Positions 18,051 to 27,632 of a DNA stretch of 64,000 bases are shown one piece after another. The translations under genes and the position numbers were made by a program. The DNA comes from Shinella daejeonensis (GTDB taxonomy: Bacteria > Pseudomonadota > Alphaproteobacteria > Rhizobiales > Rhizobiaceae). The stretch is taken from positions 1 to 64,000 of the forward strand of contig NZ_JAHWXY010000014.1 in the NCBI RefSeq assembly GCF_024281235.1, given 5' to 3'. Below the pieces are notes generated by a model. The model was not told the origin of the DNA. It saw only the letters and a list, made by a program, of their open reading frames with translations, and made no database searches. How positions within the stretch are numbered: the stretch's first letter is position 1; every line of letters begins with the position of its first letter.

Positions 18051-20930
18051 ATGCCCCTCATTCGTGAAATCGACTACGGCACGCCGGAATCCCGCTCCGA
18101 GGCGATGGTCACGCTGACCGTCGACGGCCGCGAGGTCACCGTGCCGGAAGGCACCTCGATCATGCGCGCCTCGATGGAGGCCGGCATAGAGGTGCCGAAG
18201 CTCTGCGCCACCGACATGATGGACGCCTTCGGCTCCTGCCGCCTCTGTCTCGTGGAGATCGACGGGCGCAACGGCACGCCGGCCTCCTGCACGACCCCCG
18301 TCGCGCCGGGGCTGGTGGTGCGCACCCAGACCGAACGCCTCAAGCAGATCCGCCGCGGCGTGATGGAACTCTACATTTCGGATCACCCACTCGACTGCCT
18401 GACCTGCGCCGCCAATGGCGACTGCGAATTGCAGGACATGGCCGGCGCGGTCGGCCTGCGCGACGTGCGCTACGGCTATGAGGGCGAAAACCACATCCGC
18501 GCCCGCAACAACGGCGAGGCCAATCCGCACTGGACGCCCAAGGACGAATCGAATCCCTATTTCGCCTATGATCCCTCGAAATGTATCGTCTGCTCGCGCT
18601 GCGTGCGCGCCTGCGAGGAAGTGCAGGGCACCTTCGCGCTGACCATCGAGGGCCGGGGCTTCGAAAGCCGCGTCTCCGCCGGCATGCATGAATTGTTCAT
18701 CGATTCGGAATGCGTCTCCTGCGGCGCCTGCGTGCAGGCCTGCCCGACCGCGACGCTCATCGAGAAATCGGTCATCGACATCGGCCAGCCGGAGCATTCC
18801 GTCGTCACCACCTGCGCCTATTGCGGCGTCGGCTGCTCCTTCAAGGCGGAAATGCGCGGCGAGGAACTGGTGCGCATGGTGCCGTGGAAGGACGGCAAGG
18901 CCAACCGCGGTCACTCCTGCGTCAAGGGCCGCTTCGCCTATGGCTACAGCACCCATCGCGACCGTATCCTCAATCCGATGATCCGCGAGAAGATCACCGA
19001 CCCCTGGCGTGAAGTCACCTGGGAGGAGGCCTATGCCCATGCGGCCTCCGAATTCCGCCGCATCCAGTATCAATACGGCCGCGATTCGATCGGCGGCATC
19101 ACCTCCTCGCGCTGCACCAACGAGGAGACCTATCTGGTGCAGAAGCTGGTGCGCGCCGGCTTCGGCAACAACAACGTCGATACCTGCGCCCGCGTCTGCC
19201 ATTCGCCGACCGGCTATGGCCTCGGCCAGGCCTTCGGAACCTCCGCCGGCACGCAGGACTTCGATTCCGTCGAGGAAACCGACGTGGTGATCATCATCGG
19301 CGCCAATCCGACGGACGCTCATCCCGTTTTCGGCTCCCGTCTCAAGAAGCGGCTGCGGCAGGGCGCGAAACTGATCGTCATCGACCCGCGACGCATCGAA
19401 CTCGTCTCGTCGCCCCACATCAAGGCGGCGCATCACCTGCCGTTGCGGCCCGGCACCAATGTCGCCGTCATCACCGCGCTTGCCCATGTCATCGTGACGG
19501 AAGGTCTCAGCGACGAGCGCTTCATCCGCGAGCGCTGCGACTGGGCGGAATTCGAGGACTGGGCCGCCTTCGTTTCCGATCCTCGCTACAGCCCCGAGGC
19601 AACGGAAGCGCTGACCGGCGTCCCGGCGGAAGCCGTGCGCGAAGCCGCCCGCCTCTTCGCCACCGGCGGCAATGGCTCGATCTACTACGGCCTCGGCGTC
19701 ACGGAGCACAGCCAGGGCTCCACCGCCGTCATGGCCATCGCCAACCTTGCGATGGTGACGGGCAATATCGGCCGTCCCGGCGTCGGGGTGAACCCCTTGC
19801 GCGGCCAGAACAACGTGCAGGGCTCCTGCGACATGGGCTCCTTCCCCCACGAGTTGCCGGGCTATCGCCATATCTCCGACGACGCCACCCGCGACGTTTT
19901 CGAAAAGATGTGGGGCGTCACGCTCAACCCCGAACCGGGCCTGCGTATCAACAACATGCTGGACGCCGCCGTGGAGGGCTCCTTCATGGGTCTCTACATC
20001 CAGGGCGAGGACATCCTGCAATCCGACCCGGATACGAAGCACGTCTCGGCGGGCCTCGCGGCGATGGAATGCGTCGTCGTGCAGGACCTCTTCCTCAATG
20101 AGACCGCCCGCTACGCGCATGTCTTCCTGCCGGGCTCCACCTTCCTCGAAAAGGACGGCACCTTCACCAACGCCGAACGCCGCATCAACCGCGTGCGCCG
20201 CGTGATGACGCCGAGAAACGGCTTTGCCGACTGGCAGGTGACGCAGGATCTCGCCCGGGCCATGGGTATCGACTGGAACTACAGCCATCCTTCCGAGATC
20301 ATGGACGAAATCGCGGCCACGACCCCGAGCTTCGCCAATGTCTCCTACGACTATCTGGAGGAGATGGGTTCGGTGCAATGGCCCTGCAACGATACACACC
20401 CGCAGGGCTCGCCGATCATGCATGTGGACGGCTTCGTCCGCGGCAAGGGCAAGTTCATCCGCACGGAATATATCGCGACGGACGAGAAGACCGGCCCGCG
20501 TTTCCCGCTGCTGCTGACCACCGGCCGCATCCTCAGCCAGTACAATGTCGGGGCGCAGACACGCCGCACCGACAATGTCGCCTGGCATGCGGAGGACCGG
20601 CTGGAGATTCACCCGCACGACGCGGAAAACCGCGGCATCCGCGACGGCGACTGGGTGCGGCTGGCCAGCCGTTCCGGCGAAACCACCCTTCGCGCGCTTG
20701 TCACCGACCGCGTCGCGACAGGGGTCGTCTACACCACCTTCCACCACCCGGACACCCAGGCGAACGTCATCACCACCGACTTTTCCGACTGGGCCACCAA
20801 CTGCCCCGAGTTCAAGGTGACCGCCGTGCAGGTCGCACCCTCCAACGGGCCGTCCGACTGGCAGCTCGAATATGAGGACCTGTCACGCAAGACGCGGCGG
20901 ATTGCCGGCAAGCTGGAGGCCGCGGAATAG
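18051..20930 (+). CDS. fdsA: NAD-dependent formate dehydrogenase catalytic subunit alpha
   Basis: The molybdenum catalytic subunit: it oxidises formate to CO2 and feeds electrons to FdsB/FdsG. The 959-residue protein has an N-terminal [2Fe-2S] domain (CRLC motif), a NuoG-like His/Cys [4Fe-4S] site (LDCLTC...GDCELQ), a two-cluster ferredoxin domain (CIVCSRCVRAC, CVSCGACVQAC), a molybdopterin-domain [4Fe-4S] motif (CAYCGVGC), and the bis-MGD domain. The Mo ligand is a cysteine, C383 in ARVCHSPTG, not selenocysteine, followed by the catalytic His. The C-terminus is the MGD-binding dinucleotide domain. The length matches the oxygen-tolerant FdsA of Cupriavidus and Rhodobacter. Complete, with no broken motifs. 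Confidence 0.97.
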   Translation: MPLIREIDYGTPESRSEAMVTLTVDGREVTVPEGTSIMRASMEAGIEVPKLCATDMMDAFGSCRLCLVEIDGRNGTPASCTTPVAPGLVVRTQTERLKQIRRGVMELYISDHPLDCLTCAANGDCELQDMAGAVGLRDVRYGYEGENHIRARNNGEANPHWTPKDESNPYFAYDPSKCIVCSRCVRACEEVQGTFALTIEGRGFESRVSAGMHELFIDSECVSCGACVQACPTATLIEKSVIDIGQPEHSVVTTCAYCGVGCSFKAEMRGEELVRMVPWKDGKANRGHSCVKGRFAYGYSTHRDRILNPMIREKITDPWREVTWEEAYAHAASEFRRIQYQYGRDSIGGITSSRCTNEETYLVQKLVRAGFGNNNVDTCARVCHSPTGYGLGQAFGTSAGTQDFDSVEETDVVIIIGANPTDAHPVFGSRLKKRLRQGAKLIVIDPRRIELVSSPHIKAAHHLPLRPGTNVAVITALAHVIVTEGLSDERFIRERCDWAEFEDWAAFVSDPRYSPEATEALTGVPAEAVREAARLFATGGNGSIYYGLGVTEHSQGSTAVMAIANLAMVTGNIGRPGVGVNPLRGQNNVQGSCDMGSFPHELPGYRHISDDATRDVFEKMWGVTLNPEPGLRINNMLDAAVEGSFMGLYIQGEDILQSDPDTKHVSAGLAAMECVVVQDLFLNETARYAHVFLPGSTFLEKDGTFTNAERRINRVRRVMTPRNGFADWQVTQDLARAMGIDWNYSHPSEIMDEIAATTPSFANVSYDYLEEMGSVQWPCNDTHPQGSPIMHVDGFVRGKGKFIRTEYIATDEKTGPRFPLLLTTGRILSQYNVGAQTRRTDNVAWHAEDRLEIHPHDAENRGIRDGDWVRLASRSGETTLRALVTDRVATGVVYTTFHHPDTQANVITTDFSDWATNCPEFKVTAVQVAPSNGPSDWQLEYEDLSRKTRRIAGKLEAAE

Positions 20931-20938
20931 AACAGATC

Positions 20939-21781
20939 ATGCCGGATCCCGCCCTCTGCGTCGAAGTGCCGGACGTCACCCGCCGCGGGGGGCGGCTGTC
21001 CGCCGGAAAGCGTCTCGTGCCGGAGGAAACGCCCGTCGCCTTTTCCTATGCCGGTTCGACCCACGCGGTGATGATGGCGACACCGGCCGATCTGGAGGAC
21101 TTCGCGACAGGCTTCAGCCTGACCGAAGGCATCATCGGCGATCCCTCGCAGATCGAGACGATCGGGATCGTCACGGAAGAAAAGGGCATCGACGTGCAGA
21201 TCCGGCTCGTCGAGCCGCAGAACGATGCGCTCGTCGCCCGGCGTCGCCACATGGCCGGCCCTGTCGGTTGCGGCCTGTGCGGCATCGAATCGATCGAACA
21301 GGCGGTGCGTCCGACGCCGTCCGTCCGCGCCTCATCGCTGACGCTGAGCGAGGAGGAGGTGATCGAGGCCGTTCGCCTGCTCGATGGCCAGCAGCCGCTG
21401 CATCATGCGACACGGGCCGTCCACGGCGCCGGCTTCTACGTCCCCGGTCGCGGCCTTGTGGCCGTGCGCGAGGATGTGGGCCGCCACAACGCCCTCGACA
21501 AGCTTGCTGGCGCGGCATGCCGGGCGGGCCACGAGGGCGCGGCCGGAGCAGTGGTCGTGACCAGCCGGGTGTCGGTCGAAATGGTGCAGAAGACCGCCGT
21601 CATCGGCAGCCCTTTCATCATCGCCATTTCAGCGCCGACGGCGCTGGCGATCCGCACCGCCGAGACAGCGGGCATGACGCTGATCGCCCTGGTCAGGGGT
21701 GACGAATTCGAAATCTTCACCGGCGCGGAACGCGTGAGCACGAAAGCCCGCCGGACGGAAAACATTCAGGAGCAGGTCTGA
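20939..21781 (+). CDS. fdhD: Formate dehydrogenase accessory sulfurtransferase FdhD
   Basis: FdhD (called FdsC in fds operons) carries sulfur from a cysteine desulfurase to the bis-MGD molybdenum cofactor and hands the sulfurated cofactor to the apo-dehydrogenase. The 280-residue protein has the conserved loop GCGLCG with C111 and C114, equivalent to the essential cysteine pair of E. coli FdhD, plus TRAVHGAGF and EDVGRHNALDKL motifs. It starts 8 bases after fdsA and its stop overlaps the fdsD start, so the maturation factor is made with its target. Confidence 0.95.
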   Translation: MPDPALCVEVPDVTRRGGRLSAGKRLVPEETPVAFSYAGSTHAVMMATPADLEDFATGFSLTEGIIGDPSQIETIGIVTEEKGIDVQIRLVEPQNDALVARRRHMAGPVGCGLCGIESIEQAVRPTPSVRASSLTLSEEEVIEAVRLLDGQQPLHHATRAVHGAGFYVPGRGLVAVREDVGRHNALDKLAGAACRAGHEGAAGAVVVTSRVSVEMVQKTAVIGSPFIIAISAPTALAIRTAETAGMTLIALVRGDEFEIFTGAERVSTKARRTENIQEQV

Positions 21782-22047
21782 TGTCCGAGGAAAACAAGCT
21801 CGTCCGGATGGCGAACCAGATCGCCGCCTTCTTCCACACCCAGCCGGCTCTCGACGGCCCGCAGGAAGTCGCAGACCACATCAACAAGTTCTGGGAGCCG
21901 CGCATGCGCCGCGCCCTGTTCGCCCTCGTCGAAAACGAGGGCGGCGAGGGGCTCGACGGGCTCGTTCGCCAGGCCGTGCCGCTCATTCGCCGGCCGCCGG
22001 CGGAAGCAGCACGCGGCCCGACGACCCCGCCGCCGGCGGCAGGCTGA
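21781..22047 (+). CDS. fdsD: Formate dehydrogenase subunit delta
   Basis: A small 88-residue protein of the FdsD family that copurifies with, or helps assemble, the soluble formate dehydrogenase. It has the family core VRMANQIAAFF and HINKFWEPRMRRAL, followed by a short Pro/Ala-rich tail. It is the last gene of the fds operon; its start shares a base with the fdhD stop (TGATG). A GC-rich inverted repeat at about 22049-22072, right after the stop, may end the operon. The converging chemoreceptor gene stops 25 bases away. Confidence 0.93.
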   Translation: MSEENKLVRMANQIAAFFHTQPALDGPQEVADHINKFWEPRMRRALFALVENEGGEGLDGLVRQAVPLIRRPPAEAARGPTTPPPAAG

Positions 22048-22072
22048 GCCGCGCCGGCAGGCCGGCGGCGCG

Positions 22073-23836
22073 TCAGAACTCCTCCCAGCCCGTCGCAGCA
22101 GCCGCCGCCGCACCGCCGCCTGAACCCCGCATCGTGCGGGCGACCGCATGAAGCCTGGCGACCGATCCGGCCGCCGGACGCGGGGCGCCCGCATCTCCGG
22201 AAAGGCGGAAGCCGCGGATCAGCCCGTGCAGCGCATCCGCTTCGCGCGCCATGGCGTGGCTCGCCGCGGTGCTTTCCTCGACCATCGCCGCATTCTGCTG
22301 CGTGGCCTGATCCATCGCATTGACCGCCTGGTTGATCTCGCCGAGCCCGCTGGACTGCTCGCGGGAAGCCTCGACGATCGCCACCACATTGACATGAACG
22401 TCCTGCACCTGCGCGAGGATAGCCTCCAGCGCCCGCCCGGTTTCACCGACCAGCGCGACACCGTTGCGCACCTGCTCGCCCGAGGTGGTGATGAGACCCT
22501 TGATATCCTTCGCGGCGCTTGCCGAACGCTGGGCGAGTTCACGCACTTCCTGCGCCACGACGGCGAAGCCCTTGCCGGCCTCGCCGGCCCGCGCCGCCTC
22601 GACGCCCGCGTTGAGCGCCAGAAGGTTGGTCTGGAAGGCGATATCGTCGATGACGCCGATGATGTTGGATATTTCCCGCGACGAGCCCTCGATCTGGCCC
22701 ATGGCCTCGATGGCCTGCTTGACCACCTCGCCCGACTTTTCCGCCCCGTCCCGGGTCCGGGCGACGAGCGTGCCCGCCTCATCGGCGCGGCGGCTGGAAT
22801 CGGCGACCGTCGTGGTGATCTGGTCCAATGCGGCGGCGGTCTCCTCTACGGAAGCCGCCTGCTGCTCGGTGCGCTTGGCGAGGTCGTCAGCCGCCGAGCG
22901 GATTTCCTGCGCGCCGGAGGCAATGGCGTTGGCGTTTGTTTCAACCGTCCGCATCGCCGCGTGCAATCCGGCGACCGCCTCGTTGAAGTCCTTTCGCACC
23001 GCTTCCATCGACGGCACGAAAGCCGTGGAAAGATGCTGCGTCAGATCTCCTTCCGACAAGGCCTTCAGCGCACCGCCGAGAAGGTTGATCGCCGACATGC
23101 GCTCGGTGACATCCGTCGCAAACTTGACGATCTTGTAAACCTGGCCATTGAGGTCGCGCATCGGGTTATAGGCGGCCTGAATCCAGACTTCCCTCCCGTC
23201 CTTGCCGTAACGGACGAACTCGTTGGAAACAAACCGGCCTTCCGCGAGGCTCTTCCAGAAGTCCTCATAGGCCGGCGTGCGGGCATAGGTCGGGTCGCAG
23301 AAAATACGGTGATGCTTGCCACGGATTTCCGAAAGCTCGTAGCCCAGCACCGCGCAGAAATTCTCGTTGGCGTCCAGCACTTCGCCGGCTGGCGTGAATT
23401 CGATGATCGCCTGCGAGCGGGAAATGGCGGCGAGCTTGCTTGCGTCCTCCGCCGCCTGCACCCGTCTTTCGGTGATATCGGTCGCGAATTTCACCACCTT
23501 GTAAGGCTTTCCGCCGCGCAGCACCGGATTGTAGCTCGCCTGGATCCAGATCTCCGCGCCGCCCTTGCAAAGCCGCTTGTAGACGTTGGAATCGTATTCC
23601 CCGCGCGAAAGCCCCGCCCAGAACGCCTTGTATTCGTCGCTCGCCACATAGGCGGCATCGCAGAACATGCGATGATGCTGACCGACGATCTCGCGCAGTT
23701 CATAGCCGAGGGTCCGGCAGAAGTTTTCGTTTGCGGTCAGAATTTTTCCGGAGAGATCGAACTCGATGATGGCCTGCGATCGCGAAAGCGCCGCGATCAC
23801 ATGGCTGGCGTCTCCAAAGCGCGCGAATGACAACAT
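22073..23836 (-). CDS. Cytosolic methyl-accepting chemotaxis protein with two PAS domains
   Basis: A chemoreceptor of 587 residues without any transmembrane segment. It has two PAS domains in tandem (about 10-115 and 130-240, each starting with an AIIEF...NENFC pattern), a HAMP-like linker ([16 protein letters not shown]), and the MCP signalling coiled coil with hairpin tip [31 protein letters not shown]. It ends in GWEEF, which fits the xWxxF pentapeptide that tethers the CheR methyltransferase. The layout is like soluble rhizobial receptors such as McpY, which are thought to sense redox or metabolic state. The start at 23836 has an AGGAGG 7 bases upstream. A cheW gene lies upstream on the same strand, behind its own terminator. 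Confidence 0.9.
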   Translation of the reverse strand: MLSFARFGDASHVIAALSRSQAIIEFDLSGKILTANENFCRTLGYELREIVGQHHRMFCDAAYVASDEYKAFWAGLSRGEYDSNVYKRLCKGGAEIWIQASYNPVLRGGKPYKVVKFATDITERRVQAAEDASKLAAISRSQAIIEFTPAGEVLDANENFCAVLGYELSEIRGKHHRIFCDPTYARTPAYEDFWKSLAEGRFVSNEFVRYGKDGREVWIQAAYNPMRDLNGQVYKIVKFATDVTERMSAINLLGGALKALSEGDLTQHLSTAFVPSMEAVRKDFNEAVAGLHAAMRTVETNANAIASGAQEIRSAADDLAKRTEQQAASVEETAAALDQITTTVADSSRRADEAGTLVARTRDGAEKSGEVVKQAIEAMGQIEGSSREISNIIGVIDDIAFQTNLLALNAGVEAARAGEAGKGFAVVAQEVRELAQRSASAAKDIKGLITTSGEQVRNGVALVGETGRALEAILAQVQDVHVNVVAIVEASREQSSGLGEINQAVNAMDQATQQNAAMVEESTAASHAMAREADALHGLIRGFRLSGDAGAPRPAAGSVARLHAVARTMRGSGGGAAAAAATGWEEF

Positions 23837-24163
23837 GACCTGTCCTCCTGGCGAAACCGCATGGGCCGGAAAGCCCGCCCGGGCGGCATTCATCCTGTTG
23901 TTGATACTGCCGGAGTCGCTCTTGCCGATGCAGACCCCGTACGTCCTGTGACGGTCGATCAATCTTCGCGGAAGGCGTCATGCCGAAAGCGATAGAAATG
24001 CGCATCTGCAATCAAGGATAGATATTTCTTTGTTAAAAGATCATGAAGCAGGGAGGGCCAATTCATCTAGTTCCGCGCGTGAATACCGGATTTACAGGGT
24101 ATTCGACACTCGAAGATATAAACTTTCAAACCAGTAAAACACTTTATAGTTGCATACGCTGGC
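23837..24163. other. A/T-rich intergenic region upstream of the chemoreceptor
   Basis: About 330 bases between the chemoreceptor start and the cheW terminator. It is clearly richer in A and T than its surroundings and holds no supportable gene. The chemoreceptor promoter must lie here, but no single -35/-10 pair stands out. Confidence 0.4.
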
Positions 24164-24197
24164 AAAAAATGCCGCCACGCATGAACCGCGCGGCGGC
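24164..24197 (-). terminator. Rho-independent terminator after cheW
   Basis: On the minus strand GCCGCCGCGC pairs with GCGTGGCGGC (10 bp with one G-T) around a 7-base loop and is followed by ATTTTTT. It begins 26 bases after the cheW stop, so cheW and the chemoreceptor gene are probably transcribed separately. Confidence 0.85.
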
Positions 24198-24222
24198 CGA
24201 TTGCAACCGGCGGAAAGGGTCG

Positions 24223-24699
24223 TCAGGCCGCCAGGTCTTCCCCGTCGCGTTCCCTGAACATGCGCGACAGATTGAGGAAGCAGATCATGCCATTCTCATG
24301 CGCGATGATCCCTTCGGCATAGGTTTTGTCGAAGGACGTCGTCACTTCCGGCACCGGCTGGATCTGCTCGCCGCGAATGGTGAGGATGTCCGACACGCGG
24401 TCGACCACGAGTCCGACCACCATATTGTACACTTCTGCAACGACGATGGCGCTGCGCTCGTTGGCGTCGGTGCTCTTCATTCCGAGCTTATGGGCGAGAT
24501 CAATGATCGGGATCACGCTGCCGCGCAGGTTCATCACCCCGATGACATCCGGCGGCGCATGGGGAATGGGTGTCGACCGGGCCCAGCCGCGAATCTCGCG
24601 GATCGTCGTCGTCTTTACGCAGAACTCCTGATCATGCAGGCGGAAGGCGATGATTTCGAGCGTCTCTCCGTCGAAACCGGCTGTGTTGATTGTCGTCAT
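24223..24699 (-). CDS. cheW: Chemotaxis coupling protein CheW
   Basis: CheW links chemoreceptors to the CheA kinase at receptor arrays. The 158-residue protein is a single CheW domain, with the typical EIIAFRLHDQEFCVKTTTIREI start, VIGVMNLRGSVIPIIDLA centre, and VVDRVSDILTI end. The start at 24699 (MTTINTAGFDG) fits the family; the frame is open for 20 more codons but without similarity. It is not inside a main che/flagellar cluster here; the only chemotaxis neighbour is the soluble receptor downstream, so it may serve that receptor or act in the general pathway. Confidence 0.93.
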   Translation of the reverse strand: MTTINTAGFDGETLEIIAFRLHDQEFCVKTTTIREIRGWARSTPIPHAPPDVIGVMNLRGSVIPIIDLAHKLGMKSTDANERSAIVVAEVYNMVVGLVVDRVSDILTIRGEQIQPVPEVTTSFDKTYAEGIIAHENGMICFLNLSRMFRERDGEDLAA

Positions 24700-24794
24700 C
24701 GAAAAACCCCGAAGCCCCTTGAAAACTGGAACCGATCCTAGACACCGACGGGTTAACATCCTTCAAACGCCGGCGTCCGGCGCAACGGCAAACG

Positions 24795-24825
24795 AAAAAA
24801 GGCCACGCGCCGGCGCAGCCTTTTT
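24795..24825. terminator. Terminator between rocD and cheW
   Basis: AAAAAAGGC (24795-24803) pairs with GCCTTTTT (24818-24825) around a GC-rich palindromic core. On the minus strand it lies 21 bases after the rocD stop and has a T run, so it ends the rocF-rocD transcript. Confidence 0.7.
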
Positions 24826-24845
24826 CCTTTCCCACAAGTCGCTCC

Positions 24846-26051
24846 TCAGGCGCGAAGCACCGCCTCGAACTGCTCCAGCGCCCAGTCGACCTGGTCTGCG
24901 GTGATGACGAGCGGCGGCGCGATACGGATCGTATCGCCATGCGTATCCTTGGCGAGGATGCCGCGCTCCTTCAGCGCCTCGCAATATTTACGCGCACCGC
25001 CGGCGGCGGGATCGAGTTCGACGGCCAGCATCAGGCCGCGCCCGCGCACCTCCTTGACGAGGTTGGAGCGGATGTCATTGAGCCCCGCCTGAAAGCGCTC
25101 GCCCATGCGGGCCGAATTGGCGATCATATCCTCCTCGACGAGGACTTTCAGCGCCGCGCGCGCGATGGCGCAGGCCAGCGGATTGCCGCCGAAGGTCGAA
25201 CCGTGCTGGCCCGGCTTCAGCACACCCAGGACCTCGCTGTTGGAAAGCACCGCCGAGACCGGATAGAAGCCTCCGGACAGAGCCTTTCCGACCAGCGTCA
25301 CATCCGCTTCCACGCCCTCATGCTCCTCGGCCAGAAGCCGGCCGGTGCGGCCGAGCCCGGTCTGGATCTCGTCGAGGATCAGCGTGATGCCGTGCCGGGT
25401 GCAGAGATCGCGCACCGAGGAGAAATAGCCGGCAGGGGGGATGATCACGCCCGCCTCGCCCTGGATGGGCTCGACGAGGAAAGCAACCGTATTCTCGTTG
25501 ATCGCGGCGCGGAAGGCGTCGATATCGCCGAAAGGCACGGTGCGGAAGCCGGGCGCGAAGGGGCCGAAGCCGGTGCGGGCGTCGGGATCCGTCGAGAAAC
25601 TCACGATGCCCATGGTGCGGCCGTGGAAGTTGTCGGCGCAGACGATGATTTCCGCCCGGTTCTCCGCCACCCCCTTCACCTCATACCCCCATTTGCGAAC
25701 CGCCTTCACGGCGGTTTCCACCGCCTCCGCGCCGGAGTTCATCGGCAACACCTTGTGCGAACCGGTCAGCGCGGCGATCTCCTCGTAGAAAAGCGCAAGC
25801 TGGTCGTTGCGGAAGGCGCGCGAGGTCAGCGTCAGCTTCCCCGCCTGCTCCACCATCGCCGCGAGGATCTTCGGGTGGCAATGGCCCTGGTTGACGGCCG
25901 AATAGGCCGACAGGCAATCGAGATAGCGGTTGCCGTCGATATCCCAGACATGAACACCTTCGCCGCGCGACAGGACCACGTCGAGCGGTTGGTAGTTATG
26001 AGCGCCGAGGCGGTGTTCGGCTTCGATCAGGCGCGCGGTCGATGACGTCAT
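24846..26051 (-). CDS. rocD: Ornithine aminotransferase
   Basis: This PLP enzyme transfers the delta-amino group of ornithine to 2-oxoglutarate and gives glutamate-5-semialdehyde, the step after arginase in arginine catabolism. The 401-residue protein is a class III aminotransferase with [12 protein letters not shown], the cofactor motif [13 protein letters not shown], and the PLP lysine K256 in [16 protein letters not shown]-terminal [17 protein letters not shown] is typical of RocD rather than acetylornithine transaminase. It starts 18 bases after arginase on the same strand, so the two form one operon, and the AsnC-type regulator is divergent from them. Confidence 0.95.
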   Translation of the reverse strand: MTSSTARLIEAEHRLGAHNYQPLDVVLSRGEGVHVWDIDGNRYLDCLSAYSAVNQGHCHPKILAAMVEQAGKLTLTSRAFRNDQLALFYEEIAALTGSHKVLPMNSGAEAVETAVKAVRKWGYEVKGVAENRAEIIVCADNFHGRTMGIVSFSTDPDARTGFGPFAPGFRTVPFGDIDAFRAAINENTVAFLVEPIQGEAGVIIPPAGYFSSVRDLCTRHGITLILDEIQTGLGRTGRLLAEEHEGVEADVTLVGKALSGGFYPVSAVLSNSEVLGVLKPGQHGSTFGGNPLACAIARAALKVLVEEDMIANSARMGERFQAGLNDIRSNLVKEVRGRGLMLAVELDPAAGGARKYCEALKERGILAKDTHGDTIRIAPPLVITADQVDWALEQFEAVLRA

Positions 26052-26069
26052 CTTGTTCCTCCGGAATAG

Positions 26070-27005
26070 TCATGCGCTGCGGGTTGGCCGGTCGAGTATC
26101 CGGCGCCCGAAAAGGCTGGCGGTCAATTCGACGAGAATGCGGGCGCTCTTGCCCCGGTCGTCGAGAAAGGGATTGAGCTCGACGATATCGAGCGAGGAAA
26201 CGAGGCCGCTGTCGCAGAGCGTTTCCATGATAAGATGCGCTTCGCGGAAGGTCGCCCCGCCCGGCACGGTCGTGCCGACGCCGGGTGCAAGGTCGGGATC
26301 GAGAAAGTCGACGTCGAGGCTCACATGCAGCAAGCCGTTCTGCGCTTTGATACGGTCGACGATCTCGTGCATGATCCGGGCCATGCCGATCTCGTCGATG
26401 GAGCGCATGTCGTAGACATTGACGCCCTGTGCGGCGATCTCCTTGCGCTCCCGCGCATCGACGGAACGGATGCCGACCTGGAACACGTTGCCGGGCTCGA
26501 CCAGCGGGCGATTCTTCTCGAGGATCGGCGCAAACTCGGCCTGACCGCAGAAGAAGGCGACGGGCATGCCGTGCATATTGCCGGAAGGCGAGGTGGCGGG
26601 CGAATTGAAATCCGCATGCGCATCGAGCCAGAGCACGAAGAGCGGGCGCCCCTCGTCGGCGGCATGGCGCGCCATGCCGGAAACCGAGCCCATCGAAAGC
26701 GCATGATCGCCGCCGAGGATCAGGGGCAGCCGGCCCGAACGGGCAGCGGCATAGACGCTCGCATCCAGCGCCCGGGTAAAGGCCGCCACCGTCTGCAATT
26801 CGTTCGCGCCGGGATGGTCGGCAAGGTCGGCGGCCGGCAGCGGGCAGAGATCGCCCTCGTCCTTCACGTCATGGCCGAGTTCGATCAGCGTAGCGTCGAT
26901 ACCGGCGATGCGCAGCGCCGTCGGCCCCATCGCCGCGCCCCGCCGTCCGGAGCCTTCCTCCAGCGGCGCGCCGATCAAGGCGATCTGTTTGCGATTTTCA
27001 TCCAT
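26070..27005 (-). CDS. rocF: Arginase
   Basis: Arginase splits arginine into ornithine and urea, so arginine can serve as nitrogen source. The 311-residue protein holds the three manganese-binding motifs GGDHALS, DAHADFN and DVDFLDP, with SPSGNMHGMP and the ELNPFLD end motif, all intact. The start at 27005 (MDENRKQIALIG) has a GGGGG element upstream and matches the family; 23 more open codons upstream are probably not translated. It is the first gene of rocF-rocD, divergent from an AsnC/Lrp-type regulator with a palindromic site between them. Confidence 0.96.
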   Translation of the reverse strand: MDENRKQIALIGAPLEEGSGRRGAAMGPTALRIAGIDATLIELGHDVKDEGDLCPLPAADLADHPGANELQTVAAFTRALDASVYAAARSGRLPLILGGDHALSMGSVSGMARHAADEGRPLFVLWLDAHADFNSPATSPSGNMHGMPVAFFCGQAEFAPILEKNRPLVEPGNVFQVGIRSVDARERKEIAAQGVNVYDMRSIDEIGMARIMHEIVDRIKAQNGLLHVSLDVDFLDPDLAPGVGTTVPGGATFREAHLIMETLCDSGLVSSLDIVELNPFLDDRGKSARILVELTASLFGRRILDRPTRSA

Positions 27006-27068
27006 GCTGCCCCCACGACGGATCACGATACGTTTCTCGTCAGGGTGCATTATCGCCGGTTGCACTGT

Positions 27069-27104
27069 TGGCAAATAGTGTAAAAACTGACAGATAGTTT
27101 GCCA
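27069..27104. promoter_or_regulatory. Candidate AsnC/Lrp operator in the rocF divergent promoter
   Basis: The A/T-rich gap holds an outer inverted repeat TGGCAAA (27069-27075) / TTTGCCA (27098-27104) and an inner one AAACT-N7-AGTTT (27084-27100). Both lie between rocF and the AsnC-type gene. Nested weak dyads of this size are usual for Lrp-family octamers; the assignment to this regulator is inference. Confidence 0.5.
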
Positions 27105-27137
27105 GTTTCAGCATTTTGAGAAGCCGATCCTGACAAA

Positions 27138-27578
27138 ATGGCAAACCTCGACGATCTCGACCGCGCGCTGATCAGCGCGCTCCGCCACAATTCCCGCCTC
27201 CCGGTCTCCTCGCTGGCGGCAACGACCGGCGCCTCGCGCGCCACCGTCGCCGCACGCATCGAACGGCTCGTCGCCTCCGGCACCATCGCCGCCTTCACCA
27301 TCACCACGGGGGCGGAACTGGCGGGAAGCGGCGTGCGGGCCATCGTCATGATCGAGGTTCACGGCAAGATGGCCGACCGGGTCGCCATGCAATTGCGCGG
27401 TCTGCCGCAGGTGCGCGCCCTCCATTCCACCAACGGGCGCTGGGATTTCATCGCCGAGCTGGAAGATCGCGATCTCGGCAGTTTCGACGAGACGCTGCAT
27501 CGCATCCGGCTCATCGACGGCATCACCGTGACCGAGACCAATATCCTGCTGAAGACCACCAAGAATACGCTGGCCTGA
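27138..27578 (+). CDS. Lrp/AsnC family regulator of arginine catabolism
   Basis: A 146-residue Lrp/AsnC protein with an N-terminal HTH (about 5-50: LDRALISALRHNSRLPVSSLAATTGASRATV motifs) and a C-terminal RAM ligand-binding domain. It is divergent from rocF-rocD. In Agrobacterium and Ensifer the activators of arginase and ornithine genes are Lrp/AsnC proteins, so it is probably the arginine- or ornithine-responsive activator of rocFD. The ligand is inference from position. Confidence 0.87.
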   Translation: MANLDDLDRALISALRHNSRLPVSSLAATTGASRATVAARIERLVASGTIAAFTITTGAELAGSGVRAIVMIEVHGKMADRVAMQLRGLPQVRALHSTNGRWDFIAELEDRDLGSFDETLHRIRLIDGITVTETNILLKTTKNTLA

Positions 27579-27597
27579 AAGACCGGAGCCTATGCCC

Positions 27598-27619
27598 GCC
27601 GGCACCGGGCCGGCCTTTT
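27598..27619 (+). terminator. Terminator after the AsnC-type gene
   Basis: GCCGGC (27598-27603) pairs with GCCGGC (27609-27614) around ACCGG and is followed by CTTTT. It lies in the 54-base gap between the AsnC-type gene and the converging tamB. Confidence 0.65.
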
Positions 27620-27632
27620 GCGGCTTTGGCGG

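Noticed and set aside
17103-20747. A 1214-codon open frame antisense to fdsB and fdsA
   Set aside because: It mirrors genes with intact catalytic motifs, has no recognisable domain or ribosome site, and is explained by strong G/C at third codon positions.
22049-22072. GC-rich inverted repeat between fdsD and the chemoreceptor as a firm terminator
   Set aside because: The stem has a bulge and no T run in either direction, so I mention it only as a possible end of the fds operon.
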